A stretch of 64,000 bases of DNA from Stenotrophomonas sp. BIO128-Bstrain (GCF_030128875.1 NZ_CP124620.1:2542001-2606000), one strand, 5' to 3'; shown: positions 41,397 through 51,855, counted from the stretch's first letter. The notes: generated by a model from the letters alone, not told the origin. Translations and numbers: made by a program.

Positions 41397-41786
41397 ATGC
41401 ACAAGGCTGAGACGGAGGCGTTGGTCAAGTTGGAGCTCCGCCTGAGCGAGTGCGAGAGGCGCCTGCCCAACGCTGAGGGCGAAACCAATGCCTTGGAGTA
41501 TGCGGTCAGGGCTTTGGTGGCCAGTTCTGCCAATCCCACCGCGGTGCGCCTTGCATGGGCCCACCTGATGCCCATGATCGTCGACATCCATGTGCCTCCC
41601 CAGCCAACGCTCCAATGCGGACTTTCTGCTTGGCTTGCGTCATGGACTGAGGTCCGTGGCCGAGCAAATCGACGCTTTGCCCTGCCCCCTAGAGACCTCC
41701 CAGATCGAGAACGGTTGCTTGGCCCTTTGAGAGAATTGCTGCCAACAGACGACCGCCCGCTAATGGCCGCTCGCTGTCGCCGTTGA
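41397..41786 (+). CDS. Hypothetical helical protein
   Basis: 129 residues from ATG 41397 (GGAGG upstream). MHKAETEALVKLELRLSECERRL, then ETNALEYAVRALVASSANPTAVRLAW, is a helical pattern weakly echoed by the 47550 product. The 3' end overlaps the converging gene at 41689 by about 100 bp, so its last ~30 residues may not be native. Confidence 0.5.
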   Translation: MHKAETEALVKLELRLSECERRLPNAEGETNALEYAVRALVASSANPTAVRLAWAHLMPMIVDIHVPPQPTLQCGLSAWLASWTEVRGRANRRFALPPRDLPDRERLLGPLRELLPTDDRPLMAARCRR

Positions 41787-42303
41787 GGTAAGCGGCTTGC
41801 AAGCGTCCTGCTGCCATCAACTCCGCCCGTCCCATGCCTGCTGGCTGATTCCGCAAGGGCTCTCCTGGCGACGCCAAGCCTCCCACCAGCGCTTGGACCA
41901 CGGCGGGACGGCCATCTTCGGACTTTGCATAAGCGGTGGCAACCATGCGCTGGGCGTGCGCCGACCAGCCGCCCAAAACCAACTCGGTGTGCATAGCGCT
42001 GATGGGTATGCCAGCGGCTGCCGCCGCGCTCACGTAGTTTGGCCAGAGGCGATCAATCACGCCGCCAAGCTCGCCGGACAGCCGCTCTATCGTGAAGTCT
42101 GCTCGAAAACTGGCTTGGAGACAGAGCTCGTAGATTCTTAGGAAGAACTGGGCCGACCCACGCGTGGCCAAGACGGCGTTGTGCTGAGGCAGCAGAAGCA
42201 ACTTGGCGCCCTCTGAGTGCACCCCGGTTTGAGCATCTTGCGCAAGGGTATCGACGGTCACAGCCAAGTGATCGGCACTCAGCAACACGTTCAAAATGCT
42301 CAT
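41689..42303 (-). CDS. Hypothetical protein, possible Ntn-hydrolase-like fold
   Basis: 204 residues. LAVTVDTLAQDAQTGVHSEGAKLLLLPQHNAVLATRGSAQF is reminiscent of Ntn-hydrolase or proteasome-subunit-like strands, but the catalytic N-terminal nucleophile cannot be assigned. A C-terminal remnant of a paralogue lies at 38585. Unknown role. Confidence 0.5.
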   Translation of the reverse strand: MSILNVLLSADHLAVTVDTLAQDAQTGVHSEGAKLLLLPQHNAVLATRGSAQFFLRIYELCLQASFRADFTIERLSGELGGVIDRLWPNYVSAAAAAGIPISAMHTELVLGGWSAHAQRMVATAYAKSEDGRPAVVQALVGGLASPGEPLRNQPAGMGRAELMAAGRLQAAYLNGDSERPLAGGRLLAAILSKGQATVLDLGGL

Positions 42304-42351
42304 CTGCCGTCCTTGGGATCCATTCCGTCGATTGAACCTTCCAACGCCAAT

Positions 42352-42585
42352 TCAGCCATAGGGGTTGTTGAGAATCTCAGACGCAATCCGCTCTCCCGCG
42401 TCCAACGCATGGAGGCACGACGACGCTTTGATGCTCAAATCCGAGCGCCCTCCCACGCCGTGGACCTCGACAGCGAGAAGAACCCAACGGCTTTCACTGA
42501 GCCGCCAGATCTCGGAGGTGTAAACGTGCTCTCCCACCGACAAGGTGACCCGTTCTAAATCTTTGCCCGGCTTGGAAGTACCCAT
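42352..42585 (-). CDS. Hypothetical small protein
   Basis: 77 residues from ATG 42585. A beta-rich start (LERVTLSVGEHVYTSEIWRLSESRWVLLAVEV) and a helical end. No clear ribosome site. Co-directional with and just upstream of the 41689 gene. Confidence 0.4.
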   Translation of the reverse strand: MGTSKPGKDLERVTLSVGEHVYTSEIWRLSESRWVLLAVEVHGVGGRSDLSIKASSCLHALDAGERIASEILNNPYG

Positions 42586-42762
42586 GGCCCTCGAACCCTG
42601 ACTGTTCAAAAGCAGTGTGCACGCGAACGCCGCTGGCCTCAACTGATCGCCTTCCTGCGACGCGGGGAGTCACACTCAAGCGAAATGCCCCCCGATGGAT
42701 CAGACCCAGTCCTCATTGGATGCCGGCGATGTGACCGTGACCTGCCCAACCTGGGGTGGCCG

Positions 42763-43017
42763 TCATGGCGTTGAAAGGGCGGGACATAGTGAGGGGGCCG
42801 CGCCCACCGCGTTCGGGGCATCTCCGGCCGACTCCACCGCTGAAATGGGCCCGATCTGCAGCAGAGCCAAGGCCGCCAAGCACGCCTGCCGACTGGCGAA
42901 CGTCTCCCGGGGAGCCATCAAAACATGCCCGCGTGGCGCCACCAGCCGCCAGCGCCAACCTTCCGCCCCGGTGATCCCGGCCCAAAATCCCACCCGGTGG
43001 TATACCTCAACGTACAT
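42763..43017 (-). CDS. DUF1508/YegP-like protein
   Basis: 84 residues. RWRLVAPRGHVLMAPRETFASRQACLAALALLQ matches the YegP-type repeat (core-residue pattern F/W-R-x-x-A-x-x-G-x-x-x-x-x-S/A-E-x-F). One repeat is present instead of the usual two; the tail is unrelated. Function of the family is poorly known. Confidence 0.5.
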   Translation of the reverse strand: MYVEVYHRVGFWAGITGAEGWRWRLVAPRGHVLMAPRETFASRQACLAALALLQIGPISAVESAGDAPNAVGAAPSLCPALSTP

Positions 43018-43114
43018 AGCTGCCTTGCGTGATCAATCTGCGATGCTAGCGCGATCGAACCGAGCTCGGCCTATCTTCCGGCCGGGCGTTTAACTCGTCT
43101 TTTGAACAACGCGC

Positions 43115-43477
43115 TCAGGCGTGCGTCGCTAGAGCCTGCTCCGGCCCCGGGACGCCCCGGCTCACAGGCTCATCCAGCAGGTTTGAGCCCCCAGGACGTC
43201 CGGGAAGAGACCGCAACAATTGACTCACCCTGTGGACGCTTCCTCCCCTACCCCCCTCCGCACCCAGCACGTAGAGAACCCGCCCCTCAAACTGGGCGGA
43301 TACCAGCTCAAGCCCCTCCACGTCTGCCAACTTCTTCGTCAGAAGAGCTCGCCACGACGCGGGCGGTTCGGATTCAAATTCGACGATCACCGCGGTATCA
43401 CCGCACTCCAGCGGCATGATTTCGACGCGAAGGGCGTGGGGCGACGCTGCCGGCAAATCGGGGGCGGATCGGGCCAT
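43115..43477 (-). CDS. Hypothetical protein
   Basis: 120 residues from ATG 43477. The middle has a compact alpha/beta pattern (GDTAVIVEFESEPPASWRALLTKKLADVEGLELVSAQF) and the C-terminus is Gly/Pro-rich. No family recognised. The upstream extension of the frame is low quality. Confidence 0.4.
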   Translation of the reverse strand: MARSAPDLPAASPHALRVEIMPLECGDTAVIVEFESEPPASWRALLTKKLADVEGLELVSAQFEGRVLYVLGAEGGRGGSVHRVSQLLRSLPGRPGGSNLLDEPVSRGVPGPEQALATHA

Positions 43478-43634
43478 AGTGGGAGTGTCCAGGCGGGAGG
43501 GGTGGGGATTGAGTATCCAGCCCTCGCGGCAAAACCGCGTCAAGGCGCGACGGCGCCCTCGCCTTCCCGTGATTGCCGTCATCACAGGGATGCACCAGCG
43601 CTTTACTCCCAGTCCTGCATGATTCCTCGAATTT

Positions 43635-44023
43635 TTGATCAACCAGGTTTGCTATGACTGCCTCTCGTACCCTCGCATCCTTCTTGTAGAGCACGACGTC
43701 GCCATCCGCGAATCGATGCAGGACGTTCTCAAAGACAGCGGCTATGACATCACTGCGGTCGGAGACGCTGAAGCGGCTGTGGAGCGCTTGGCGCAGCAAC
43801 CCGCCTTCGATCTCCTCATCTCCGACGTGGGCCTGCCGGGGATGAACGGGCACGATCTCGCCAAGCACGCCATGGCACGCCACCCTTCCGTGACGGTCCT
43901 GCTGGTCACCGGTCACGGGGGCGTTCCCGGCGCAGACCCACACTTCCTCGAAAACGACGTTATGCTGCTCAAGGAGCTTTCACGCTGCTGGAGTTGCTGG
44001 GAACGGTTCGTTCGACGCTTTGA
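43635..44023 (+). pseudogene. Response-regulator receiver, frameshifted near its end
   Basis: RILLVEHDVAIRESMQDVL..LLISDVGLPGMNG (phospho-acceptor Asp in SDVGLP) and LLVTGHG are typical of a CheY-like receiver. After FLEN the frame is wrong: the expected KPFTLLELL-like end is found in another frame (FTLLELLGTVRSTL, stop 44021). It overlaps the converging kinase gene. Confidence 0.65.
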
Positions 44024-45616
44024 CGGCTTCCAGCAACAACTCGGTCACTCTTCTTTCCAACTCCCCCGCGGCGAACGGCTTGGTGAGTATCTCCATGCCA
44101 GACTCAAGCTGGCCGGCTCCTACCGCGACGCTTGCTGCATAGCCGGTGATGAATAACACCGGCGTGTCGGACGGCGCTGCCGGCCCGCGTCCGCCACCTG
44201 CCGCCCATTGAGCGAGCCCGTCAGGCCCACGTCCGTAATCAGCAAATCAAAGTGCTTTTCGCTGGCATGCACAGTGAGGGCGTCGCTGCCGTTTGCAGCC
44301 GCCTTCACGCGGTGGCCCAAACTGCTCAGCACCTCTTTCACCAGCGTGCGCATGGCGGTCTCGTCTTCTACCAGAAGGACCGAGCGACCAGGCGACGTGG
44401 CTGGGGGAAGCGCGGGCGTTTCCTGGATTCGGTCATCGGTATCAGCCGTGCTTTGCGGCAAATAAAGGTGCATCGTGGTTCCCACCCCAGGGATGGAGTC
44501 AACCGCCACCTGACCGCCGGATTGGCGCGTGAATACGTAGATCGGCAAGCCCCACCCCGTGCCCTACCCGATCGGCTTGGTCGTGAAGAAGGGCTCGAAC
44601 ACCTTTTCAACAACGCTCGCGTCCATGCCGGTTCCCGTGTCTCGGACCGACAAGCGAACATAGGGTCCAGGCGTCAGCACCAAACGCTCCGCCAGTCCGC
44701 CATCGACGTGTGAGAGCTCGGCCTCAATCGAGATGCGCCCTCCATCCGGCGTCGCATCGCGCTCGTTGATGCAAAGGTTGAGAAGGGCGTTTTCCAGCTG
44801 CGGAGCATCCACCCGCACGACGTCCTCCACTTGATCCGACCGCGTCTCGATCTCAATGGAGGGCCCGATGGAGCGGGCCAGGATGTGGAGCGTCCTGTTC
44901 ACCATGGCCGACACGTGGATGGCCGACGGTGCCAACGTCTGCCGGCGAAAGAACGCCAACAGTCGTTGGGTTAACGCTGCAGCTCGGTCGGCCCCCGTTC
45001 GAGCCATCTCCACGTAGCGACCCAGGTCCTCCAAACGGCCTTGGCCAACGCGCATCTCCAACAGCTCCAAGCCCATGGAGACCCCGGTGAGCATGTTGTT
45101 GAAGTCGTGGGCAATGCCGCTGGCCAGTTGGCCGGGGGACTCCATCTTCTGGCCCTGTCTCAGCCGTTCCTCCATCGCCATCAGTTCGTCAGTGCCGGCC
45201 TGCACCCGCTCTTCAAGCGTTGCGGTCAACTGCTGCAAACGCTCTTGAGCCACGCGGCGATCGGTGATGCCGGAGGCTGCACCGAACCACTCGCTCACGT
45301 TGCCTTCGCTGTCCATCAACGGGACTGCCCGCAACTGTATCCAGCGGACGGAGCCGTCTGGCAACAAGGCGCGGTGTTCTACCTCCAACGGCGACGCCAA
45401 CTCCGCGGCATGAGCAATGGCCAATTCCACCGCGGGCCTGTCCTCGGGGTGGATCAGCTGTTGACGCCAGTTGCCCCCAGTGGCCTTGAGCTCGGCCATG
45501 TCCCCTTGGCGATAAATCTGCTCCTGCTGCCAATCGGGGGAGATTGAGTAACGCGACTGGGTGGCCGCGGCCACAAATGCCCCCAGGGGCCGCTCGCTTG
45601 CGCCTAGGATTGGCAC
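43980..45616 (-). pseudogene. PAS-type hybrid histidine kinase, disrupted by amber codon and frameshift
   Basis: PAS-like region (RHQQLIHPEDRPAV type, about 50-125), HisKA with GIAHDFNNMLTG (His phospho-acceptor), HATPase with a degenerate NLCINERDATPDGG and DTGTGMD. After EPFFTTKPIG a TAG (44570-44572) stands exactly where homologues have Q of QGTGLGLS; GTGWGL follows in frame. A receiver domain (LLVEDETAMRTLV, LLITDVGL) then shifts frame after RQRRP; its end (LFITGYAA.., EILTKPF) is in another frame to TGA 43980. Probably inactive. Confidence 0.7.
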
Positions 45617-46143
45617 AATTGGCGCAATGGAAGCGTGCTGGCCTTGCGTTGAGCCTTTCCATCAACCTCTCCGCTCGGAATGTCGCGCGGCAAGGAATGG
45701 CCGATGAACTCGTGGCCAAAATCCACGCGCAGGGGTTGGATTGCCAGGACGTGGAGGTCGAGATCACCGAGGGAGAATGGCTGCGGGTCAACTCGCTGCC
45801 GGGCGAGCAACTCAAGCGGATGGCCTCGTCAGGCATTCGGCTCGGGGTGGATGACTTCGGCAGCGGCTACAGCAATTTCGGGTACCTGACCGAGTTGCCC
45901 ATTCACACGCTCAAGCTCGACAAGTCGCTGATAGACGATATTTCCGAAGACCAACGCGCATTGCTCAAGGTCCAAGCGATCGTCGGTCTGGCCCATGATC
46001 TGGGCTACTCGACCGTCGCTGAAGGAGCCGAGACGAACGGTCAGGTCGCCAAGCTCCAAGGCCTTGGGTGTGACGAAATTCAAGGTTTCGCGCTTTCCAG
46101 ACCCATCAGCGCCATTGAGTTGGCCGAGCTCCTTGCGCCCTGA
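45604..46143 (+). pseudogene. 5'-truncated EAL domain
   Basis: About 180 residues: SINLSARN, VEITEGEW, GVDDFGSGYSNFGYL, TLKLDKSLI, AEGAETNGQ, IQGFALSRP. The N-terminal third, with the EAL motif and its catalytic Glu, is missing, and the sequence begins where the opposite-strand kinase gene starts. It looks like a deletion or rearrangement joint. Phosphodiesterase activity is not expected. Confidence 0.7.
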
Positions 46144-46190
46144 CCCGAGGGAGTTTGATACTCGGTCTTCCAGCCGACGAACCGTCCCGG

Positions 46191-46601
46191 ATGGAAGCAC
46201 GCGGAAGGATCCTGCAGCGTGCGTATCGCTTTCAGGAAGTCTGCGAGATCGCTGAGGCCGCTGACTGCCTCTGGCCTATTTCAGGACCCTACCCGTGGCT
46301 AATACCGGCTTTTATTTTGCTTCGCTTTGTCAATGGAGAACTGACCTCCGACGGCGCTCTGGCGCGTCTGCATGCTGTTGAGGCCACTTGTAGCAGCTGT
46401 GGTCTCACCTCGCTGCTAGCACCGGGCGAGGGCCTGACGGACTTGGAAGGCGCCGGTGTGATGGTGTGCCCACACTGCCAGAACCACCAAGCGGTGAGCC
46501 GGATGAGGTTGGAAGAGTTCATGAAGCGAATGGCCGGCACGAACGCTACAGCCACCGCTAACCCATCGTCTTCGGACGACGGGCAGGTCTTGTCAGAGTG
46601 A
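46191..46601 (+). CDS. Zinc-ribbon protein, intact paralogue of 40945
   Basis: 136 residues. A helical N-terminal part precedes a CxxC..CxxC ribbon (TCSSCGLTSLL, MVCPHCQNHQAV). Role unknown. The start is uncertain because no ribosome site is evident. It lies in the signalling island 48 bp after the EAL fragment. Confidence 0.5.
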   Translation: MEARGRILQRAYRFQEVCEIAEAADCLWPISGPYPWLIPAFILLRFVNGELTSDGALARLHAVEATCSSCGLTSLLAPGEGLTDLEGAGVMVCPHCQNHQAVSRMRLEEFMKRMAGTNATATANPSSSDDGQVLSE

Positions 46602-46712
46602 GGCCCTTGGCCTGCCAATCTGAACGCCTCGGATTTCTTAGGGCATGAATTGCCACGGTGGACACATTAAGGGCATGATGCGATCGCCCTTTGGTCTTTG
46701 CCCACAGAAACC

Positions 46713-47189
46713 ATGACCGTTCCCCTGCCTTATGATCCATTTCTGCAGGCCTCATCAGAGCCATTGCTGGAGCTGGTGATTGTGCGTGTGGGCTGCGATT
46801 TGTTCGGTGTGGATGTCGAGTCGGCCGTGGAAATACGCGGACCAGAGACGCTGACCCGAACCCGGGACCGCCAGTTTGTAGTCTCGATCAGAGGGCAAGA
46901 CGTCCCTGTGGTTGATCTGGGCTTGATCACCGGAGGCGATGCAGTCGGGACGGGTTGTCCAGCAATGCTGTTGGTTCAATCCGCGGTTCAGCTGTTCGCC
47001 CTTGCAGTGGACGAAGTCTTGGTCATCGAGAGCCTGTCTGCCTGGCGTGCCGAGCCTGCCGCTCACAGCGACCGATTCGCTGAGCTCTGCCCGCAGGGCG
47101 TGCAGCTGGGAAACGGCAAACGCGTCGCCGTCATTGACCCTGGTCGTGCCCTATCCATTCAGCAACGGCTGGAGATCGATTCAGGTTGA
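46713..47189 (+). CDS. CheW-like adaptor
   Basis: 158 residues with a CheW-type beta barrel: LVIVRVGCDLFGVDVESAVEIRGPE, VVSIRGQDVPVVDLGLITGG, LALAVDEVLVIE by segments. It would couple a chemoreceptor to CheA. The chemoreceptor pseudogene nearby (48071-50342) is a likely former partner. The conserved C-terminal Arg/Val region is altered, so function is uncertain. Confidence 0.65.
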   Translation: MTVPLPYDPFLQASSEPLLELVIVRVGCDLFGVDVESAVEIRGPETLTRTRDRQFVVSIRGQDVPVVDLGLITGGDAVGTGCPAMLLVQSAVQLFALAVDEVLVIESLSAWRAEPAAHSDRFAELCPQGVQLGNGKRVAVIDPGRALSIQQRLEIDSG

Positions 47190-47294
47190 TTGCCCAATGC
47201 TGCACGGTGCTGCCGCTTTCAGTTGCAACCGATTCGCGCGCGTTCCAAGTTCCACGCTTTGCGGTAATCTCTGGCTGACACCGCGATTCCGTGC

Positions 47295-47540
47295 ATGAGG
47301 CGCTCGATGGAGAAATTCGACGGAGCAACGTGGTTCCCACTGGACAGGTTTGAAGTCGGCATTGACGCCGAAACAGCAGTGGTTGCACTCGGGCTTTACC
47401 AAGTTCGCAACGCGGCCGGTGACTCGACCATGTGCGGCTCGACGATGACTCCGACGCAAGCGGAGCGAACTGGCAATGCCCTTTTGATCGCCGCCAACCG
47501 TGCTCGCCTGACGATCCCGGGCTCAAGCAGCAGCCACTGA
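47295..47540 (+). CDS. Hypothetical small protein
   Basis: 81 residues with no recognised motif; a beta-like core (FEVGIDAETAVVALGLYQV) and a Ser-rich end. An alternative ATG lies four codons later. Weak support. Confidence 0.35.
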   Translation: MRRSMEKFDGATWFPLDRFEVGIDAETAVVALGLYQVRNAAGDSTMCGSTMTPTQAERTGNALLIAANRARLTIPGSSSSH

Positions 47541-47549
47541 TCCTCTTCT

Positions 47550-47858
47550 GTGTTGATGTGCCTGCTCGCGGAGGGCTTGGTGAACGACGAGGTCAGGGAC
47601 GCATTTTTGCGTCTTCAAGAAGCAATGAATCGCATGCATATACGTGTTGCGGCGCTGGAAGCGGCCACAGTGCTCCTGCTTCGCACGAACGCCGGCAACG
47701 CCAACGTCGCAGACGAGTTTGAGCGCAGCATTCGGCACTACCTCCAAGGGATGGACCAGCACCGGGACCATGTCTTCGCGTTCGAGGAGATCGTCGAGCC
47801 ATGGCTGGGCATCCTGAGGGAACCATTGGCTGGCATTCCCCCGTCTCCGAGCCGCTGA
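47550..47858 (+). CDS. Hypothetical helical protein
   Basis: 102 residues, helical (DEVRDAFLRLQEAMNRMHIRVAALEAATVLLL). Weakly similar in pattern to the 41397 product. The region 47859-48070 downstream has no supported gene. Confidence 0.4.
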   Translation: MLMCLLAEGLVNDEVRDAFLRLQEAMNRMHIRVAALEAATVLLLRTNAGNANVADEFERSIRHYLQGMDQHRDHVFAFEEIVEPWLGILREPLAGIPPSPSR

Positions 47859-48070
47859 ACTGCCAAAGCGGAGCGGCCATCGGGCGGCCGTAACCTCGGC
47901 CAATGCCATTGCCGCCTCGCCGCCTCACGGCGCAAGGCGCCGAGCTTTCGGCGCGCTTGCGGGTCTGAGGCCGCCATCCAGGCGGCCTCACCCACGGTGA
48001 CTTCAGCGGCAACTTCGGTCAACCATGCCCTGCGAGCGACCATGCGTTCGCACTGGCCTTGGAAGGGCGG

Positions 48071-50342
48071 TTAGAACTCCTGCCAGTGCGCTGCGTCCGC
48101 AGATACCTGCCGTGCGGGACGAGCTGGCAATGCCTTCGGCGGGGTTGGCTTGCCCGCGTAGGCGGTTTGAGAAAGGCGGGAGCCGTCCACAGCACCTGGC
48201 TTGGTCAAGCTTGCACTGGCCGTGGCTGGCGTCTTTCCCTGCGCGCGTTCATTCACCTTGAAGACCGCGACGGCGGTTGCCAGCTGTACCGACTGGTCTT
48301 CCATGGATCGGGCAGCGGCGGTCGCTTCTTCCACCAACGCGGCGTTCTGCTGGGTCGTTTCGTCCATCTGAGAAACAGCCTGGTTCACTTGCTCGATGCC
48401 CGACGCCTGCTCCTGAGAGGCGGCAGATATCTCACCAATGACGTTGGACACGCGCTCAACCGAGCTGACAATCTCAGACATCGTCTGGCCAGCCTGGTCA
48501 ACCAGCGCCGATCCTTGAGCGACCTTGGCCACAGAGTCCTCGATTAGCCCCTTGATCTCCTTGGCTGCAGAGGCAGAGCACTGTGCCAACGTGCGCACCT
48601 CGGAGGCCACCACGGCGAACCCTCGACCCTGGTCCCCGGCTCGAGCCGCCTCCACGGCCGCATTGAGTGCGAGGATGTTGGTCTGGAAAGCAATGCCATC
48701 GATCACGGAGATGATGTCCCCGATGCGGCGCGACGAGGCTTCGATACCCCCCATCGTCTCCACTACTTTCCCGACCACTCCACCGCCCTGCCCGGCCACG
48801 CGCGAGGCCCCACTCTGGCCAACTCGCTGGCCTGGCGTGCATGCTCGGCGTTTTGGCGCACGGTGGAGGTAAGCTCCTCCATGGACGCCGCCGTCTCTTC
48901 CAAGTTGGCCGCTTGTTGTTCGGTGCGTCGCGACAAGTCGCCATTGCCCGCGGCAATTTCCGTCGACGCGGTATTGATTGCCGTGGATGCCTGCTGGATG
49001 CGGGAGACGATATCGGTCAGCTGAGCCACGGTCGCGTTAGCGTCTTCGCTCATCGTCGCAAAGACGCCGCGGAAGTCGCCTTCCATGCGGTGGGTCAAGT
49101 CGCCAGAGGCAATGGCCTGAAGCAAGGTGGAGACGGCGCTGAGGCTGTGGTCAGCTGTCTCCATCAGACGGTTGAGGTCCGAAACCATCAATTCAAAGTC
49201 GTGCTGGAACGCAGACGTGTTACCGCGGGCGGAGAAGTCGCCGTCGGCAGCCGACACTGCCAACCGCTTGATCTCCGTGTTGATCGCCAGCAGACTTGCT
49301 TTGGCAGCGTCCATCGATTCGTGGAGCACGCCCGGGAGCCGGGCAGGCGTCGCGCGTCACGCCGCAGGTCACCGGCCGCATACTCGTTGAGCACTTGGAT
49401 GGCATCCAGGATGGCCTCAAGGTGCTCGAACACCATTGTGTTCATGCCCTTGGCCAGCTCGCCGTAGACACCGGGCAGGTCCTCCGGAATCCGGTGCGAG
49501 ATGTCTTCGGCCTCGTGAAGCTTGACCATGACCTTGGTGTCGTTCGAAAAACGCTCCAAGGTGGCAACCATTTGACGGAGGGAGAGCAGCATCTGGCGCG
49601 CCTCATCGCGGCTCTGGTAGTCGGTTCGCACGTTGAGGTCGCCATTGGCCACGCTGCGGATAGCGGGCAACGCCTCACCAATGGGCCGGGTGACCGAACG
49701 GCTGATCGCCCACCCCAGCACGCTTGCGACCAAGTACAGCACCGCCAAGACCAAGCCTGTGATCGACATCAGGTTGTTGAGGCTTGCTGCGTTGGTTGCG
49801 AGTTCAGCCTTCATGCCGCGAAGGTTGTATTCGCTGACTTTCTCCATGGCGTCGAACAGCGCCACGCGCTTTGCCCTGGATTCTGTCACCGAGATCGTCT
49901 GCGCGGCCTCGGCATCGCCAGCGAGGAGCGCAGCGTGAAGCTGATCGTGGATGACAAAGTAATCGCTCAACGCAGCGCTGACCGGCTTGAACAACGCGGC
50001 ATCTTCGCCATCGGCGAAGGACCGCAGGTATTGCTTCACCAGCTCGTTGATCTTGGCCTTGCCCGCCACGATCCGCTGTTCGTATTGCTTGACGGCCTCA
50101 GCGGAAGTGGCTTCGCTGACCTGGGAGGTTTCGTAGATGCGGAGATCGCCGAACTGCGCACGCATCTCTCCGATGGCATAGCTGCCAGGCGCCCAGACGG
50201 ACTCAATCCTGGACAACTCCTGCTTCGAATGTGACGCGCGGACAATAGTGAAGATGCCCAACGCCAAGGTCATGCTGGTCGTTATGGCGAATGCCAGCAT
50301 CAGTTTTTTGGAGATGCTTCCGACGTGGCTTCTTCGGCGCAC
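48071..50342 (-). pseudogene. Methyl-accepting chemotaxis protein with two frameshifts
   Basis: The pieces in order are: a membrane segment (about 10-33), four-helix-bundle sensor, second membrane segment and HAMP (frame to about 49345), a middle piece (49329 to about 48810, HAMP-like repeats and start of the signalling helix), and the hairpin tip and C-terminus (from about 48815: [23 protein letters not shown]) ending WQEF at 48071. The WxxF-like end is the CheR/CheB docking type. Each junction needs a single-base shift. Nonfunctional unless the shifts are sequencing errors. Confidence 0.75.
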
Positions 50343-50660
50343 AGGAAGAACACGGCGTCGCCGTGGCTTGAAGCACTCAACGCGCTATGAATGGAGATAA
50401 GCGCGGCGAAAGGAGACCTGACGAAGGCCTCCTGGTAACTGTGGCCTTTGATCTCGCTCGCCGTGGCCAACAGCGCGCTTGGCCTGCTCCGCTCGATCAG
50501 AAAGCGGCCGATTGCTGGAGTCGGGAAATCCAATGGCGAACGACGTATTCAGGAGCCAGTTCTTGAACGCTGTCTGCAGGACAACGATCTGGTCGCCGTC
50601 TTGAAAGTGACGGTGCTGAACGACAGTGCTTCTGATGATGCAAGTAGCGCGCATTGATGG
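50300..50660 (-). pseudogene. Remnant of a paralogue of 52788-53183
   Basis: ALISIHSALSASSHGDAVFFLC aligns with SVISVNRSLTSAGPRDGIFFLC of the 52788 product. The upstream half (VVLQTAFKNWLL) matches only in a different frame. Its 3' end overlaps the chemoreceptor start. Confidence 0.5.
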
Positions 50661-50753
50661 GCAGCAGCGACGTTCGCTTCCAGCGTATCCACTGTAAAGA
50701 GGAAGGCTTGCGGTCCAATGCACTCCAAAGGGCGGATGCATGTTGCCAGTCAG

Positions 50754-51137
50754 CTAGCGCACGTGCGCGCCTGCCGGTTCGCCTCTGCAATCTTTGCCAA
50801 GCGCCTCGATCCAGGAAGCGATCTGTTTGACGCCGTAGGGCTTGGACAAAACACCCCGATCCCGGTGCCGGCTGATCACATCGTTCGGATGAAGCGTGGA
50901 GGTAAAGAAGACAGCGATGCCATCGCGCCGAAGTTCGTCTGCCAACTTGTATGCACTGCGCCGGGCGTCAGGGCTGGCGGGCACATCCAGAATGACGACG
51001 TCGACGTGCCCCGCTTGCGCTGCGCGCAAGGCTCCTGAGCTGAATTCCAAGCATTCGACGTCATAGCCGAGCTCTCTTAGTTCGACTCCAACCACCTCAC
51101 AGATGGAGGTTTCAATGTCCACGAAGAGAACGTTCAT
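50754..51137 (-). CDS. Receiver-domain protein
   Basis: 127 residues from ATG 51137. VLFVDIETSICEVVGVELRELGYDVECLE, VVILDVPASPDARRSA (phospho-acceptor Asp), VFFTST and LSKPYG fit a stand-alone CheY-like receiver. The acidic pair after beta-1 is reduced to D-I-E, which may weaken Mg binding. No output domain. Confidence 0.65.
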   Translation of the reverse strand: MNVLFVDIETSICEVVGVELRELGYDVECLEFSSGALRAAQAGHVDVVILDVPASPDARRSAYKLADELRRDGIAVFFTSTLHPNDVISRHRDRGVLSKPYGVKQIASWIEALGKDCRGEPAGAHVR

Positions 51138-51320
51138 GTGGATTGCCGTTCCACAAGGTCGGGTCAAATTTTCCACACGGTCAGCAGCTGGTTCAAGCTA
51201 GTTGGGACGACTTCTGCTTTCGGCAGACGGAATCTGCTCAGCTTTGCCAACGCTTCATCGGGAGCGCGAGAGGAGCTCCCAGCATCCTTCCGCCGGGTGA
51301 CAGACCAGTCGCCACGATGT

Positions 51321-51794
51321 TCATTTCGCCTCCCCTTCGCTGAGTGGTTTCGAGAGGGGCCCCACGTAGACTGAGGCAGACGGCCCTCCCGTGAAGCGCA
51401 CAAGGAGATCCATCGCCGTTGCATTCATTGCGTCCGCATCGCCCCGCTGAGAGAAGCTGGCCCAGTCTGCCATCGCGATGCTCTGCAGCTGGCCCTCCTT
51501 GGCCAAAAACAGCCGCATAGGCCACCGCGGCAGCCGACGTTGCGAGACACGCCCGCGTGCCAACTCGATGAAGTTCAGGTGGCTGCGCGCTTCGGATGCC
51601 CTGGCGTAGGCAACGCGAAGGCCATCCGGTGGACCCTCCAGGTAGGACAGGAACCGGGCCCCGTCGTACAAGGTCACCCCGGTCACGCCGGCCTGTCTGT
51701 TGAACCGCTCCGCGTCGGCTATCAACTCAACCAGCCGCCCAAGGCTAAGGTAGGGGCTGGCCTCACTCACAAAAACCACCGCACGGTTTGGCAT
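51321..51794 (-). CDS. BLUF-like protein lacking the photoactive Tyr and Gln
   Basis: 157 residues. The BLUF fold pattern is clear: RAVVFVSEAS, FNRQAGVTGVTLYDGARFLSYLEGP, ELARGRVSQRRLPRW. The flavin-site Asn (N32) is kept. The photocycle Tyr is Phe8 and the Gln is Ser50, so blue-light signalling of the known type should be lost. AGGAGCG precedes the ATG. Confidence 0.65.
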   Translation of the reverse strand: MPNRAVVFVSEASPYLSLGRLVELIADAERFNRQAGVTGVTLYDGARFLSYLEGPPDGLRVAYARASEARSHLNFIELARGRVSQRRLPRWPMRLFLAKEGQLQSIAMADWASFSQRGDADAMNATAMDLLVRFTGGPSASVYVGPLSKPLSEGEAK

Positions 51795-51855
51795 GACACG
51801 CTCCTAAGATTGCTTCAGACCCAACAACCTGACGGGTCGGGAAGAGCAACAAGTG

